From Pareuzebyella sediminis (GTDB lineage Bacteria; Bacteroidota; Bacteroidia; Flavobacteriales; Flavobacteriaceae), in contig NZ_VTZS01000001.1 in the NCBI RefSeq assembly GCF_008367235.1, forward strand, positions 1,364,001 through 1,428,000: 64,000 nt of DNA, in the 5' to 3' direction. A program made the position numbers and the translations under genes. This document shows, piece after piece, positions 54,782 to 62,209 of this stretch (position 1 is the first letter of the stretch; the number at the start of each line of letters is the position of its first letter). The notes under the pieces were generated by a model that saw nothing but the letters and a program-made list of their open reading frames with translations, was not told the DNA's origin and did no database searches.

Positions 54782-55909
54782 TTAAATCTTTCGGTAAAGG
54801 GCTTCCAGTTTATCAGAAGATATTTTTTTTCGCCATTGCTGGCCAAGGGCATTCTCCCACAAGGGTTCCATGGCCAGGGATACTGAAATCATAGTATCGA
54901 AATCACTATCGGTCAAAGATTCACAGATTCCCGTAGGAAGTGTTATACCATGTTTTTCCCTCATTTTGTTGAAAAGGGAAACTCCTTGGGGATAATACTC
55001 TTCGAGATGTTGAAAAACAAGGCAATTACCAATGCCATGTCGTATACCTAACAGGTACGAAAGTCCATAGCTCATGGCATGTGCCACTCCTACTTGCGAA
55101 TAGGCAATGCTCATGCCCCCATGCCAAGAGGCCATCATCAGTTTGTCGCGCGATTCAGCCGCATCAAGGTTTCCTAGGTATACTTCCTTACAAAGCTCGA
55201 GGGCCTTTTCCCCGTAACTTTGACTAAAGGCATTAAGATAGGTACCATTCAGTGATTCAATACAATGTATATAGCAATCCATTCCTGTATAAAACCATTG
55301 TTCTTTAGGGACACCTTTGGTAAGATCGGGGTCTAAGACGACTTGATCGAAGGTCGTAAAATCGGAGTTGATGCCCAATTTTCTTTGGGGACCTGAAAGC
55401 ACGGTAGTTCGCGATACCTCGGCACCGGTACCGCTGAGGGTCGGGATACCTACATGGTAAATGGCCGGTTTTTGAACTAAGTCCCAACCTTGATAGGTTG
55501 AGGCACTCCCTTTATTGGTGAGCATTAATGACACGGCCTTTGCCATATCAAGCAACGTACCTCCGCCAATACCCACTATGCCCGAAGGCATTTCGGCGAA
55601 ATCATGCACTATTTTTTGTACTAAGATATCTACTTGGGATGTTTTAGGTTCCTCGTCGGCCGGGACAAAAATAATTTGGTCTATGAATAACAATGGGATT
55701 CTGTCAATCAATGAACTACCTTCAAAAACAGCATCGACCAAAAAAATAAAAGGGGCGTCGGCATGCCGTCTCTTAGACATCAATATATCTCCCAATTGGT
55801 CGAAACAACCCCTTCCAAAAATAACCCTTGGTACCATCGGGAAATTTCTGTAGTCCGTTTTATCCTGAAGCGCCACTTGTTGAGCCTCGATATCTTTTCT
55901 AATCTCCAT
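54782..55909 (-). CDS. kdnB: KdnB-like 3-deoxy-octulosonate 8-oxidase
   Basis: A 375-residue iron-containing alcohol dehydrogenase. NAD-binding glycines lie in GIVGIGGGTLLDMAKAV, and metal ligands in VAHAMSYGLSY and GIRHGIGNCLVF (His residues) with an upstream aspartate. The N-terminal FPMVPRVIFGRGCFDQLGDI and DEPKTS blocks resemble KdnB of Shewanella, which oxidises C8 of Kdo before transamination by KdnA to give 8-amino-Kdo. The neighbours, a HAD phosphatase and KdsB, support a Kdo role. The KdnA transaminase is not in this window. A general alcohol dehydrogenase is the alternative. Confidence 0.82.
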   Translation of the reverse strand: MEIRKDIEAQQVALQDKTDYRNFPMVPRVIFGRGCFDQLGDILMSKRRHADAPFIFLVDAVFEGSSLIDRIPLLFIDQIIFVPADEEPKTSQVDILVQKIVHDFAEMPSGIVGIGGGTLLDMAKAVSLMLTNKGSASTYQGWDLVQKPAIYHVGIPTLSGTGAEVSRTTVLSGPQRKLGINSDFTTFDQVVLDPDLTKGVPKEQWFYTGMDCYIHCIESLNGTYLNAFSQSYGEKALELCKEVYLGNLDAAESRDKLMMASWHGGMSIAYSQVGVAHAMSYGLSYLLGIRHGIGNCLVFQHLEEYYPQGVSLFNKMREKHGITLPTGICESLTDSDFDTMISVSLAMEPLWENALGQQWRKKISSDKLEALYRKI

Positions 55910-55913
55910 AGTT

Positions 55914-56615
55914 TTATTTCAAGTACTTCAAAATATCTGACAGTTTGTTAATTTTCAGATATTCGTATTCATTTTGTCGAATTGACACTTCTTCATGTTG
56001 CCAAGTGGTATGAAAAGGCACATGCACAGCCTGGGCCCCAATATTTATCAAGGGTAGCACATCGGACTTTAACGAGTTTCCGATCATTAGGAATTCCCGT
56101 ACATCGATTTGCAAATGACTTAGCAAATGTTGATAGTTTTCTTCCTTCTTATCGCTCAACACTTCTACATGATGAAAATACGTGGACAATCCTGACTTTT
56201 CCAATTTACGCTCTTGATCAAGAAGATCACCCTTGGTCAGAACGATCAAGCGATAGTTTTGACTCAACGTATTCAAAACCTCACGAACTCCTTCCAATAA
56301 TTCTACAGGATGTTCCAACATGGCTTTACCAAGATTCAAAATCTTGGTAATCGTTGCTTGCGAAACCTTATTATTTGAGATGTCAAGGGCAGATTCTATC
56401 ATGGAGAGCATGAACCCCTTTATACCATAGCCATATAATGACAGGTTTTTGATTTCCATTTTAAAAAGCTCCTGATCAATTTTATTCTTGGTCTCAAACC
56501 CTTCCAATAAATTGGCAAATTGCTCTTCCGTATCGCGAAAATAAGTTTCGTTGACCCATAATGTATCATCTGCATCAAATCCTATCACTGTAATATCGCT
56601 GTAATTTATTTCCAT
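55914..56615 (-). CDS. HAD-superfamily phosphatase
   Basis: A 233-residue haloacid-dehalogenase-fold hydrolase. Motif I is [10 protein letters not shown] (nucleophile and acid aspartates at about residues 14 and 16), motif II is LIVLTKGD, motif III includes the lysine in [10 protein letters not shown], and motif IV is [13 protein letters not shown] helical cap between motifs I and II makes it YjjG-like rather than the capless KdsC type. It overlaps kdsB by 10 bp and is followed by the KdnB-like gene after 4 bp, so it may dephosphorylate a Kdo intermediate. That role is inferred from position only. Confidence 0.88.
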   Translation of the reverse strand: MEINYSDITVIGFDADDTLWVNETYFRDTEEQFANLLEGFETKNKIDQELFKMEIKNLSLYGYGIKGFMLSMIESALDISNNKVSQATITKILNLGKAMLEHPVELLEGVREVLNTLSQNYRLIVLTKGDLLDQERKLEKSGLSTYFHHVEVLSDKKEENYQHLLSHLQIDVREFLMIGNSLKSDVLPLINIGAQAVHVPFHTTWQHEEVSIRQNEYEYLKINKLSDILKYLK

Positions 56616-57334
56616 GCTTGCTGAGCTCGTTTGAGATCGTCAGGTGTATCTATTTCGATACCTGAAACTTTCGTTTCGACCATTTTAATCTTTTTACCAT
56701 ACTCCAAATACCGGATAGCCTCAATTTTTTCTATAGATTCCAGAGAGAGCATCGGCAGCCTTTGAAAATCCATCAAGGCGCTTTTACGAAAGGCATATAT
56801 ACCCTTGTGTTTATAATAGATACTTTCAACCTCCTTATTTCGGGGATATGGTATAGGCGAACGGGAAAAATACAATGCAAAATTGCGGTTATCGACAATC
56901 ACCTTTACTGTATTTGGGTCATTTATCTCATCCTTGTCTTCGATACGCACCATCAAGGAAGCCAAATCTATTTCTTGCTCGGTATCATCTCCAAACACTT
57001 TTAATACGGCCATCAAGCTCTCTCGGTCGGTAAAAGGTTCATCGCCCTGCACGTTCACAATAATATCTACATCCATATCGGTTACGGCTTCCGCAATTCT
57101 ATCGCTACCGCAATCATGTTCTTTTTTGCTCATTAAGGCTTGGCCGCCTGCCTTGGTAATGGTATCGAAAATAACGGGGCTATCGGTAACCACATAAACA
57201 TTTTCGAACAAGTTCGTGTTTACTGCGGCTTCGTACGTTCTTACGATGACAGGTTTCCCGGAAAGATCCTGCATTAACTTAGCCGGAAATCGCGATGCGG
57301 CATATCTGGCGGGAATCATGGCTATAATTTTCAC
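56606..57334 (-). CDS. kdsB: CMP-Kdo synthetase
   Basis: A 242-residue cytidylyltransferase that activates Kdo (or 8-amino-Kdo) with CTP for lipopolysaccharide core synthesis. The nucleotide motif is [15 protein letters not shown] at the N terminus, followed by [21 protein letters not shown] and the C-terminal [13 protein letters not shown]. The GTG at 57334 is the start, since the protein begins [10 protein letters not shown] as in the family. With the KdnB-like enzyme next to it, the natural substrate could be 8-amino-Kdo. Confidence 0.95.
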   Translation of the reverse strand: MKIIAMIPARYAASRFPAKLMQDLSGKPVIVRTYEAAVNTNLFENVYVVTDSPVIFDTITKAGGQALMSKKEHDCGSDRIAEAVTDMDVDIIVNVQGDEPFTDRESLMAVLKVFGDDTEQEIDLASLMVRIEDKDEINDPNTVKVIVDNRNFALYFSRSPIPYPRNKEVESIYYKHKGIYAFRKSALMDFQRLPMLSLESIEKIEAIRYLEYGKKIKMVETKVSGIEIDTPDDLKRAQQAWK

Positions 57335-57441
57335 AATGCTTTTTTCTGATTAATTTTATAGTTACCTCAATCCACCGACATCAAAAACTTTTGGATTTTT
57401 GATTGTGCAGGTCTTCTTTTTTGAGGTCGTCAAAACTTATA

Positions 57442-58011
57442 TTACCTATTTATACGTGGCCTTAGTTTTCGATAAATTCTAAAGATTATGAACAATATTA
57501 TAATGACCAATATCGCAGCTACTATAGGAGCGAAAATCGACGCAGTGGTTACCAAGAGTGCCGTACCAGTCTCCACAGTTGAGACTACAGGATTCGCGAG
57601 GCCTCCCGTAGCTGCAGTGGAAGCCAATCTACTTGTCGCCCCAGCCCCTTTTATGGCAGAAGCGGTACCTCCGCCGGCAATGATCGCCAAAGACCAAGTC
57701 ACTACTGGGTCTAAATCTGCCACGGTCGACACCATAACCGCCGTACCTGCTATGCCGGCTAAAGGAACGGCAAAACTATCTAAGAGATTATCTACCCAAG
57801 GTATGAAATAGGCAAAAATTTCGACGACCGTAGCAACACCTAAAACAATGACCGCAGTTAAACTGCCGATCCATTGCCAATCTTCATTTAACTGCCAAAC
57901 CTCGAAGTAAGCGGCTAGACTAAGAGCAAAAAGCGGAAGAAACACCCTGAAACCCACGGAAGCGGCTAAGCCTACGCCTAAAAAAATACTAATAATGGTA
58001 TCAGAAGTCAT
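57442..58011 (-). CDS. DUF4126 membrane protein
   Basis: A 189-residue integral membrane protein with about five hydrophobic segments and many glycines and alanines (GVGLAASVGFRVFLPLF, AIIAGGGTASAIKGAGATSR, IVAAILVIIILFIIF). The motif GAGATSRLASTAATGGLANP in the loop is the family hallmark. Function is unknown. It is monocistronic, between kdsB and the helicase gene on the same strand. Confidence 0.9.
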   Translation of the reverse strand: MTSDTIISIFLGVGLAASVGFRVFLPLFALSLAAYFEVWQLNEDWQWIGSLTAVIVLGVATVVEIFAYFIPWVDNLLDSFAVPLAGIAGTAVMVSTVADLDPVVTWSLAIIAGGGTASAIKGAGATSRLASTAATGGLANPVVSTVETGTALLVTTASIFAPIVAAILVIIILFIIFRIYRKLRPRINR

Positions 58012-58090
58012 CTATTTCCTATTGAAGACCGGCCAAAAAAATTACAAATTTTCTGGATTGTCCGCGAACTTTATACGCCGCGAATTTAGC

Positions 58091-59530
58091 CTAATCCAAA
58101 TCAACAAAAAAATCGTCTTTAAACCCAATGAGATACAATTTTTTCTTGGCGCGGGTGATCGCCGTATACAACCAGCGTAGATATTCTTTATCTATGCCAT
58201 TAGGCATATAAGGCTGTTCCACAAAAACAGTATTCCATTGCCCCCCTTGGGATTTATGGCAGGTTATCGCATAGGAAAACTTAACCTGTAAGGCGTTGAA
58301 GTATTTATTATTTTTAACCGATAAAAATTTCTTGTATTTTGATTTTTCCTCGGCATAATCTTTCATCACCTCTTGATATAACCTATTACCATCTTCGTAG
58401 GACAAAGATGGGGTAACCGCTTGGATAGTATCTAATAATAGTACCGTTTCGAAGGCCTTCTGGTTCGGGTAATCGACCATCTGCACCCTGACCTCGGCAA
58501 ATTTAAAGCCATACAGCTCTTTAATGGCAAATAGCTCTAAAATCTCGATGATGTCGCCATTGGCAATAAAGCCAGCTTCAGAATTAGGTTGGAGCCAAAA
58601 ATAATTGTTTTTTACGACCATCATATAATCTCCAACGGCAACCTCATTTTCGAGGTAGAGAATACGGCCGCGTATGTTCTCGTTATACAGATTGGCCCTT
58701 TTATTCGATCGCACAATAAACGCAGTTTCTTCTTTACCATTTTCAGCGTAGGAATCTTCGATGGTTCCCTGTATTTCATGCCCATCAACCAGTCTTACAA
58801 TATCTTTATATGGGTTCAACAAAAACTGAAAATTCTCATAGAAATCTCGCTGCAATTGCTCCCTAAGTAGTGTCGCATTGGCCAAGATTCCCGAGTCTTC
58901 AGCCTGTCGAACAACCTCATCGAGCTCCAGCTTTATCACCTCCTTATTATAATTCAAGGCCAACTTGTCATCATCTAAAGCCGGACTCAGTTCTAAATGC
59001 ACGGGCGGCAATTGGGCGGTGTCACCAATAAGTATCATTTTACAATTATGACCTGAATACACATACATGAGAAGATCATCCAATAACGAACCATTTTCAA
59101 AAAGCTTAGAGTCGGCCGTGTTATCAGATATCATGGAGGCCTCGTCAACTATAAATATGGTATTTCGATGCTTATTCGGTGCTAGTACGAACTGTATTCC
59201 GCCCCCCCTTTGCTTTTTTGGAAAGTATATTTTTCTATGGATGGTAAAAGCCTGGGTAGTCGCATAGTTCGACATTACCTTTGCAGCCCTGCCCGTTGGG
59301 GCCATGAGCACCGCCTTTTGGGTCGTTTTCCATAAACTGTTGACCACGGTACCCACAATAGTGGTCTTACCGGTACCTGCAAAACCTTTAAGAAGAAAAA
59401 TGACATCCTTATCCTTGGAAAGGATAAAATGTGCCAATTTCTGAAGGGCTATTGATTGCTTGAGGGTCGGTTCATGTGGAAATTTTTCTTTTAAAATATT
59501 ATAAAAAGAAGCTTCATTGATGATGGTCAT
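58091..59530 (-). CDS. RecD-like superfamily 1 DNA helicase
   Basis: About 479 residues from the ATG at 59530; an ATG three codons upstream is possible. Helicase motif I is LLKGFAGTGKTTIVGT, motif II is IFIVDEASMI, motif III includes MILIGDTAQLPPV, and the C-terminal motif VI block is YSYAITCHKSQGGQW with LYTAITRAKKKLYLIG. This is the stand-alone RecD/Pif1-like group that works outside RecBCD, probably in replication or repair. There is no RecB or RecC nearby. Confidence 0.93.
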   Translation of the reverse strand: MTIINEASFYNILKEKFPHEPTLKQSIALQKLAHFILSKDKDVIFLLKGFAGTGKTTIVGTVVNSLWKTTQKAVLMAPTGRAAKVMSNYATTQAFTIHRKIYFPKKQRGGGIQFVLAPNKHRNTIFIVDEASMISDNTADSKLFENGSLLDDLLMYVYSGHNCKMILIGDTAQLPPVHLELSPALDDDKLALNYNKEVIKLELDEVVRQAEDSGILANATLLREQLQRDFYENFQFLLNPYKDIVRLVDGHEIQGTIEDSYAENGKEETAFIVRSNKRANLYNENIRGRILYLENEVAVGDYMMVVKNNYFWLQPNSEAGFIANGDIIEILELFAIKELYGFKFAEVRVQMVDYPNQKAFETVLLLDTIQAVTPSLSYEDGNRLYQEVMKDYAEEKSKYKKFLSVKNNKYFNALQVKFSYAITCHKSQGGQWNTVFVEQPYMPNGIDKEYLRWLYTAITRAKKKLYLIGFKDDFFVDLD

Positions 59531-59589
59531 AGACCTCAAAGATAAACATGATTTTTAGGGTAAATACTTTTACCATTGAAAAAAAATTG

Positions 59590-59597
59590 TAGATTTG
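59590..59597 (+). promoter_or_regulatory. -7 element upstream of the 59.6-kb operon
   Basis: TAGATTTG matches TAnnTTTG and lies 34 bp before the ATG at 59632. A -33 TTG at standard distance is not seen. Confidence 0.4.
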
Positions 59598-59631
59598 TGT
59601 TAACCACTAAATTTAAATAACTCTGTAAAAA

Positions 59632-60282
59632 ATGAAGACCGTAATTCAGATCGTACTTTGGTTAGTTTGTATAGGACTGGGATATCTTATCTATCAGTCC
59701 GTGACAGGCCCTATCGAGTTTAACCGAGTCAAACAGGAGCGATATGCGCAGGTAATTTCTAAACTTAAAGATATTAGAGACGCCCAAGAAGCCTATAAAA
59801 CAGTAACCAAAAAGTACGCTAAGGATTTTAATAGTCTCATTAAATTTATCGACACGGCCCATTATACCATAACCCAGCAGCGTGATTCATCTTACATGGA
59901 ATATGATGAAACCTACAGAATCGACATGCTTAAAGAGGTCAAGATTATCGATACTTTGGGAATAGTTTCGGTTAAAGATTCGCTTTTCAAAAATGATACC
60001 CGCTACAAGAACCTCATGGATGTTCCAACAGCGGCCAATGGTGAAAAATTCGAGATGAAATCAGATATTATTCAAAAGGGCAGCTACAGGGCACCTGTAT
60101 ATGAGGTAAAGGTAGATAAGGCTGTGGTTCTCTATGATCAGCCAAAGACCCTATTGGACAAAGAGAAAGCTGAAATCGGAGTTGAAGAAGTTAATGGCCC
60201 AGCCATAAAGGTTGGTTCGCTTACGGAAGTGAGCACTGGTGGAAACTGGCCCCCCATTTATGACAAAAAAGGAGATCAATAG
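59632..60282 (+). CDS. Conserved-looking membrane-anchored protein of unknown function
   Basis: A 216-residue protein with one N-terminal membrane helix (about residues 4-24, IQIVLWLVCIGLGYLIYQSV) and a soluble, probably periplasmic remainder. A helix with RYAQVISKLKDIRDAQEAYK resembles the pseudopilin-like start of some Bacteroidota proteins, but no fold can be named. It overlaps the DUF3822 gene by 23 bp, so it belongs to an operon with DUF3822 and rsmD. Function is unknown. Confidence 0.85.
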   Translation: MKTVIQIVLWLVCIGLGYLIYQSVTGPIEFNRVKQERYAQVISKLKDIRDAQEAYKTVTKKYAKDFNSLIKFIDTAHYTITQQRDSSYMEYDETYRIDMLKEVKIIDTLGIVSVKDSLFKNDTRYKNLMDVPTAANGEKFEMKSDIIQKGSYRAPVYEVKVDKAVVLYDQPKTLLDKEKAEIGVEEVNGPAIKVGSLTEVSTGGNWPPIYDKKGDQ

Positions 60283-61093
60283 AAGTATTGGGAAACCTAA
60301 CGGAGATTTTAATAAATTGTCCATTCAGGTTAGCTTGAATGGACTTTATTTTTGTGTCCTCGACACGCTATCTAGTAAGATAGTACGCTCTGAACATACG
60401 AAGTTTCCGAGAGAGCTTACTCCCTACGAAGCCTTACGTCGCTTAAAGGATACAATAGTTGCCCAAAATATCGATCAAGCCCATTACAGTGAAGTAGTAG
60501 TAGTTCATAGCAACGGTCTCTTCGGATTTGTTCCTAAGTCGCTTTTCGATCCTAAAGAGCTTGCCAATTATCTTAAACTCAACACCAAAATATTGGCGAA
60601 CGACTTTCTTGCCTACGATGAGCTTGAAAATTATGACATGGTCAATGTATACGTACCTTTCGTCAATATCAATAATTATATTTACGACCTATTCGGAGAA
60701 TTCACCTTCAAACATAGCGGTACGGTAATGGTAGAATCTTTACTTAAGGGCCATAAAAGCGGAAAAGAAACTGTTTGCTACGCTTATGTTTCTGAAAAGA
60801 AGGTAGATATAACCATTATTTCACAAAAAAAACTTTTGCTTTTTAATAGCTATACCTATGCAAGCAAAGAAGATTTTCTGTACTATCTCCTGTTCACCTT
60901 GGAGCAGCTGGGCCTTGATACGGAATCAATAAGTCTAAAACTTTTTGGCGATATTGAAGAAGATGACCATCGGTATGAACTTTGTTATAGGTATATAAAA
61001 AATATTTCTATTTTTATTCCCGACCTTTCCCACTATCCGCTAGCCAATACTTCAAAAGAAGCAATTGATTTTACCGTTATAAACGCTATCTGA
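60260..61093 (+). CDS. DUF3822 protein
   Basis: About 277 residues from the ATG at 60260 (MTKKEINRSI); a start seven codons upstream is possible. The beginning NKLSIQVSLNGLYFCVLD and the middle NDFLAYDELENYDMVNVYVP fit the DUF3822 family, which has an actin/ASKHA-like look in Bacteroidota. There is no signal peptide. It overlaps the upstream gene by 23 bp and shares one base with the rsmD start, so the three form one transcript. The family is regularly found next to rsmD. Its function is unknown. Confidence 0.88.
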   Translation: MTKKEINRSIGKPNGDFNKLSIQVSLNGLYFCVLDTLSSKIVRSEHTKFPRELTPYEALRRLKDTIVAQNIDQAHYSEVVVVHSNGLFGFVPKSLFDPKELANYLKLNTKILANDFLAYDELENYDMVNVYVPFVNINNYIYDLFGEFTFKHSGTVMVESLLKGHKSGKETVCYAYVSEKKVDITIISQKKLLLFNSYTYASKEDFLYYLLFTLEQLGLDTESISLKLFGDIEEDDHRYELCYRYIKNISIFIPDLSHYPLANTSKEAIDFTVINAI

Positions 61094-61632
61094 TGCGAAT
61101 TATATCTGGAAGCCATAAAGGGAGACGTATTAATGCTCCCCAAAAACTACCTGTACGCCCCACCACGGACATGGCCAAAGAAGCACTCTTCAATATTCTT
61201 AATAATCGGTATTATTTTGAAGATATATCGGTACTTGACCTTTATAGTGGTACCGGAAACATCAGTTATGAATTTGCCTCGCGCGGGACCCAACATATTA
61301 CAGCGGTAGATAGCAATCTTGACTGTCTCCGTTTTATAGACAGTACCTCTGAGGCTTTGGGTTTTACTATCGAAACCGTTAAGAATGATGTGATTACCTA
61401 TTTAGAAAAATATAAAACCAAGGCAGACGTAATATTTGCAGATCCGCCTTACGATATGCCCCTTGGAGATTTCGAAAAAATATCAGAGTTAACATTTAAA
61501 AATGAGCTACTACTCGAAAACGGTGTACTTGTCATAGAGCATTCCAGTCAAATGGATCTATCGCATCAAACTAATTTTACCGAGAAACGCAAATATGGGG
61601 GAAGCTCTTTTAGCTTTTTTTATAATCAATAA
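61093..61632 (+). CDS. rsmD: 16S rRNA (guanine966-N2)-methyltransferase
   Basis: A 179-residue class I SAM-dependent methyltransferase. The N-terminal RIISGSHKGRRI and PTTDMAKEALFNIL, the SAM loop VLDLYSGTGNISYE and the catalytic FADPPYDMPL (DPPY motif) are all present, so it should methylate N2 of G966 in 16S rRNA. The ATG shares its A with the stop of the DUF3822 gene. It ends about 110 bp before the rnpB 3' end. Confidence 0.96.
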   Translation: MRIISGSHKGRRINAPQKLPVRPTTDMAKEALFNILNNRYYFEDISVLDLYSGTGNISYEFASRGTQHITAVDSNLDCLRFIDSTSEALGFTIETVKNDVITYLEKYKTKADVIFADPPYDMPLGDFEKISELTFKNELLLENGVLVIEHSSQMDLSHQTNFTEKRKYGGSSFSFFYNQ

Positions 61633-61743
61633 GACCCATATTCACCCTAGAAACTTTGACCTCTATTTTCTCCTATCTTCTGGTCATACAAGAAAGTTAG
61701 AAGTACTATATCAATACAGAGTAACCTCAAAAAATACTAAAAA

Positions 61744-62090
61744 AAGCAGGCCATAAGCCGGATTCTGTTTCCCTTGTAACTGTTCAGGTTATCCTAAAAG
61801 TCACAAGATACCCTATCATTTATCTAGTCGTAACATTACTATTACGCTCTAACCGCCTACCCTTCGGCTCGGACGTGCAACCCTCAAACACCGATTTACA
61901 TGGCGTTTCACCGCATAGAGTTTACCTGATTTCACTACAGCCTTACCTGTACATACTTTCTGCTGCACTGGTCCTGTTACGCTAATATTAGCGAACGACG
62001 GGCGTTACCCGCTATGCCGCACTATGGTGTCCGGACTTTCCTCTTTGAACCGATTAAGATTCGGAACAAAGCGATAGGGAGACCTGCTAA
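61744..62090 (-). ncRNA. rnpB: RNase P RNA (class A)
   Basis: The minus strand carries the conserved core: GAGGAAAGTCCGGACACCAT near its 5' half, AGCGGGTAACGCCCGTCG, and ACAGAATCCGGCTTATGGCC at its 3' end. The 5' GCAGGTC and 3' GGCCTGC form the closing P1 helix, and an A/T-rich run follows. It is the catalytic RNA that matures tRNA 5' ends. The ends are set from P1 and may be off by a few bases. Confidence 0.93.
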
Positions 62091-62209
62091 CCTACAAAAC
62101 TAGTACAATTGTTGATAAATAAAGACTTTATCCTTTTAAAATAAAAGGCTTCTCGCTAAGCTATTTTTATATTTGTAGAAACAGGTAAGTACCTTTCAAA
62201 GTAGAATTT

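Noticed and set aside
61740-62090. Structured GC-rich region that could be mistaken for a repeat array
   Set aside because: It is the RNase P RNA gene on the minus strand.
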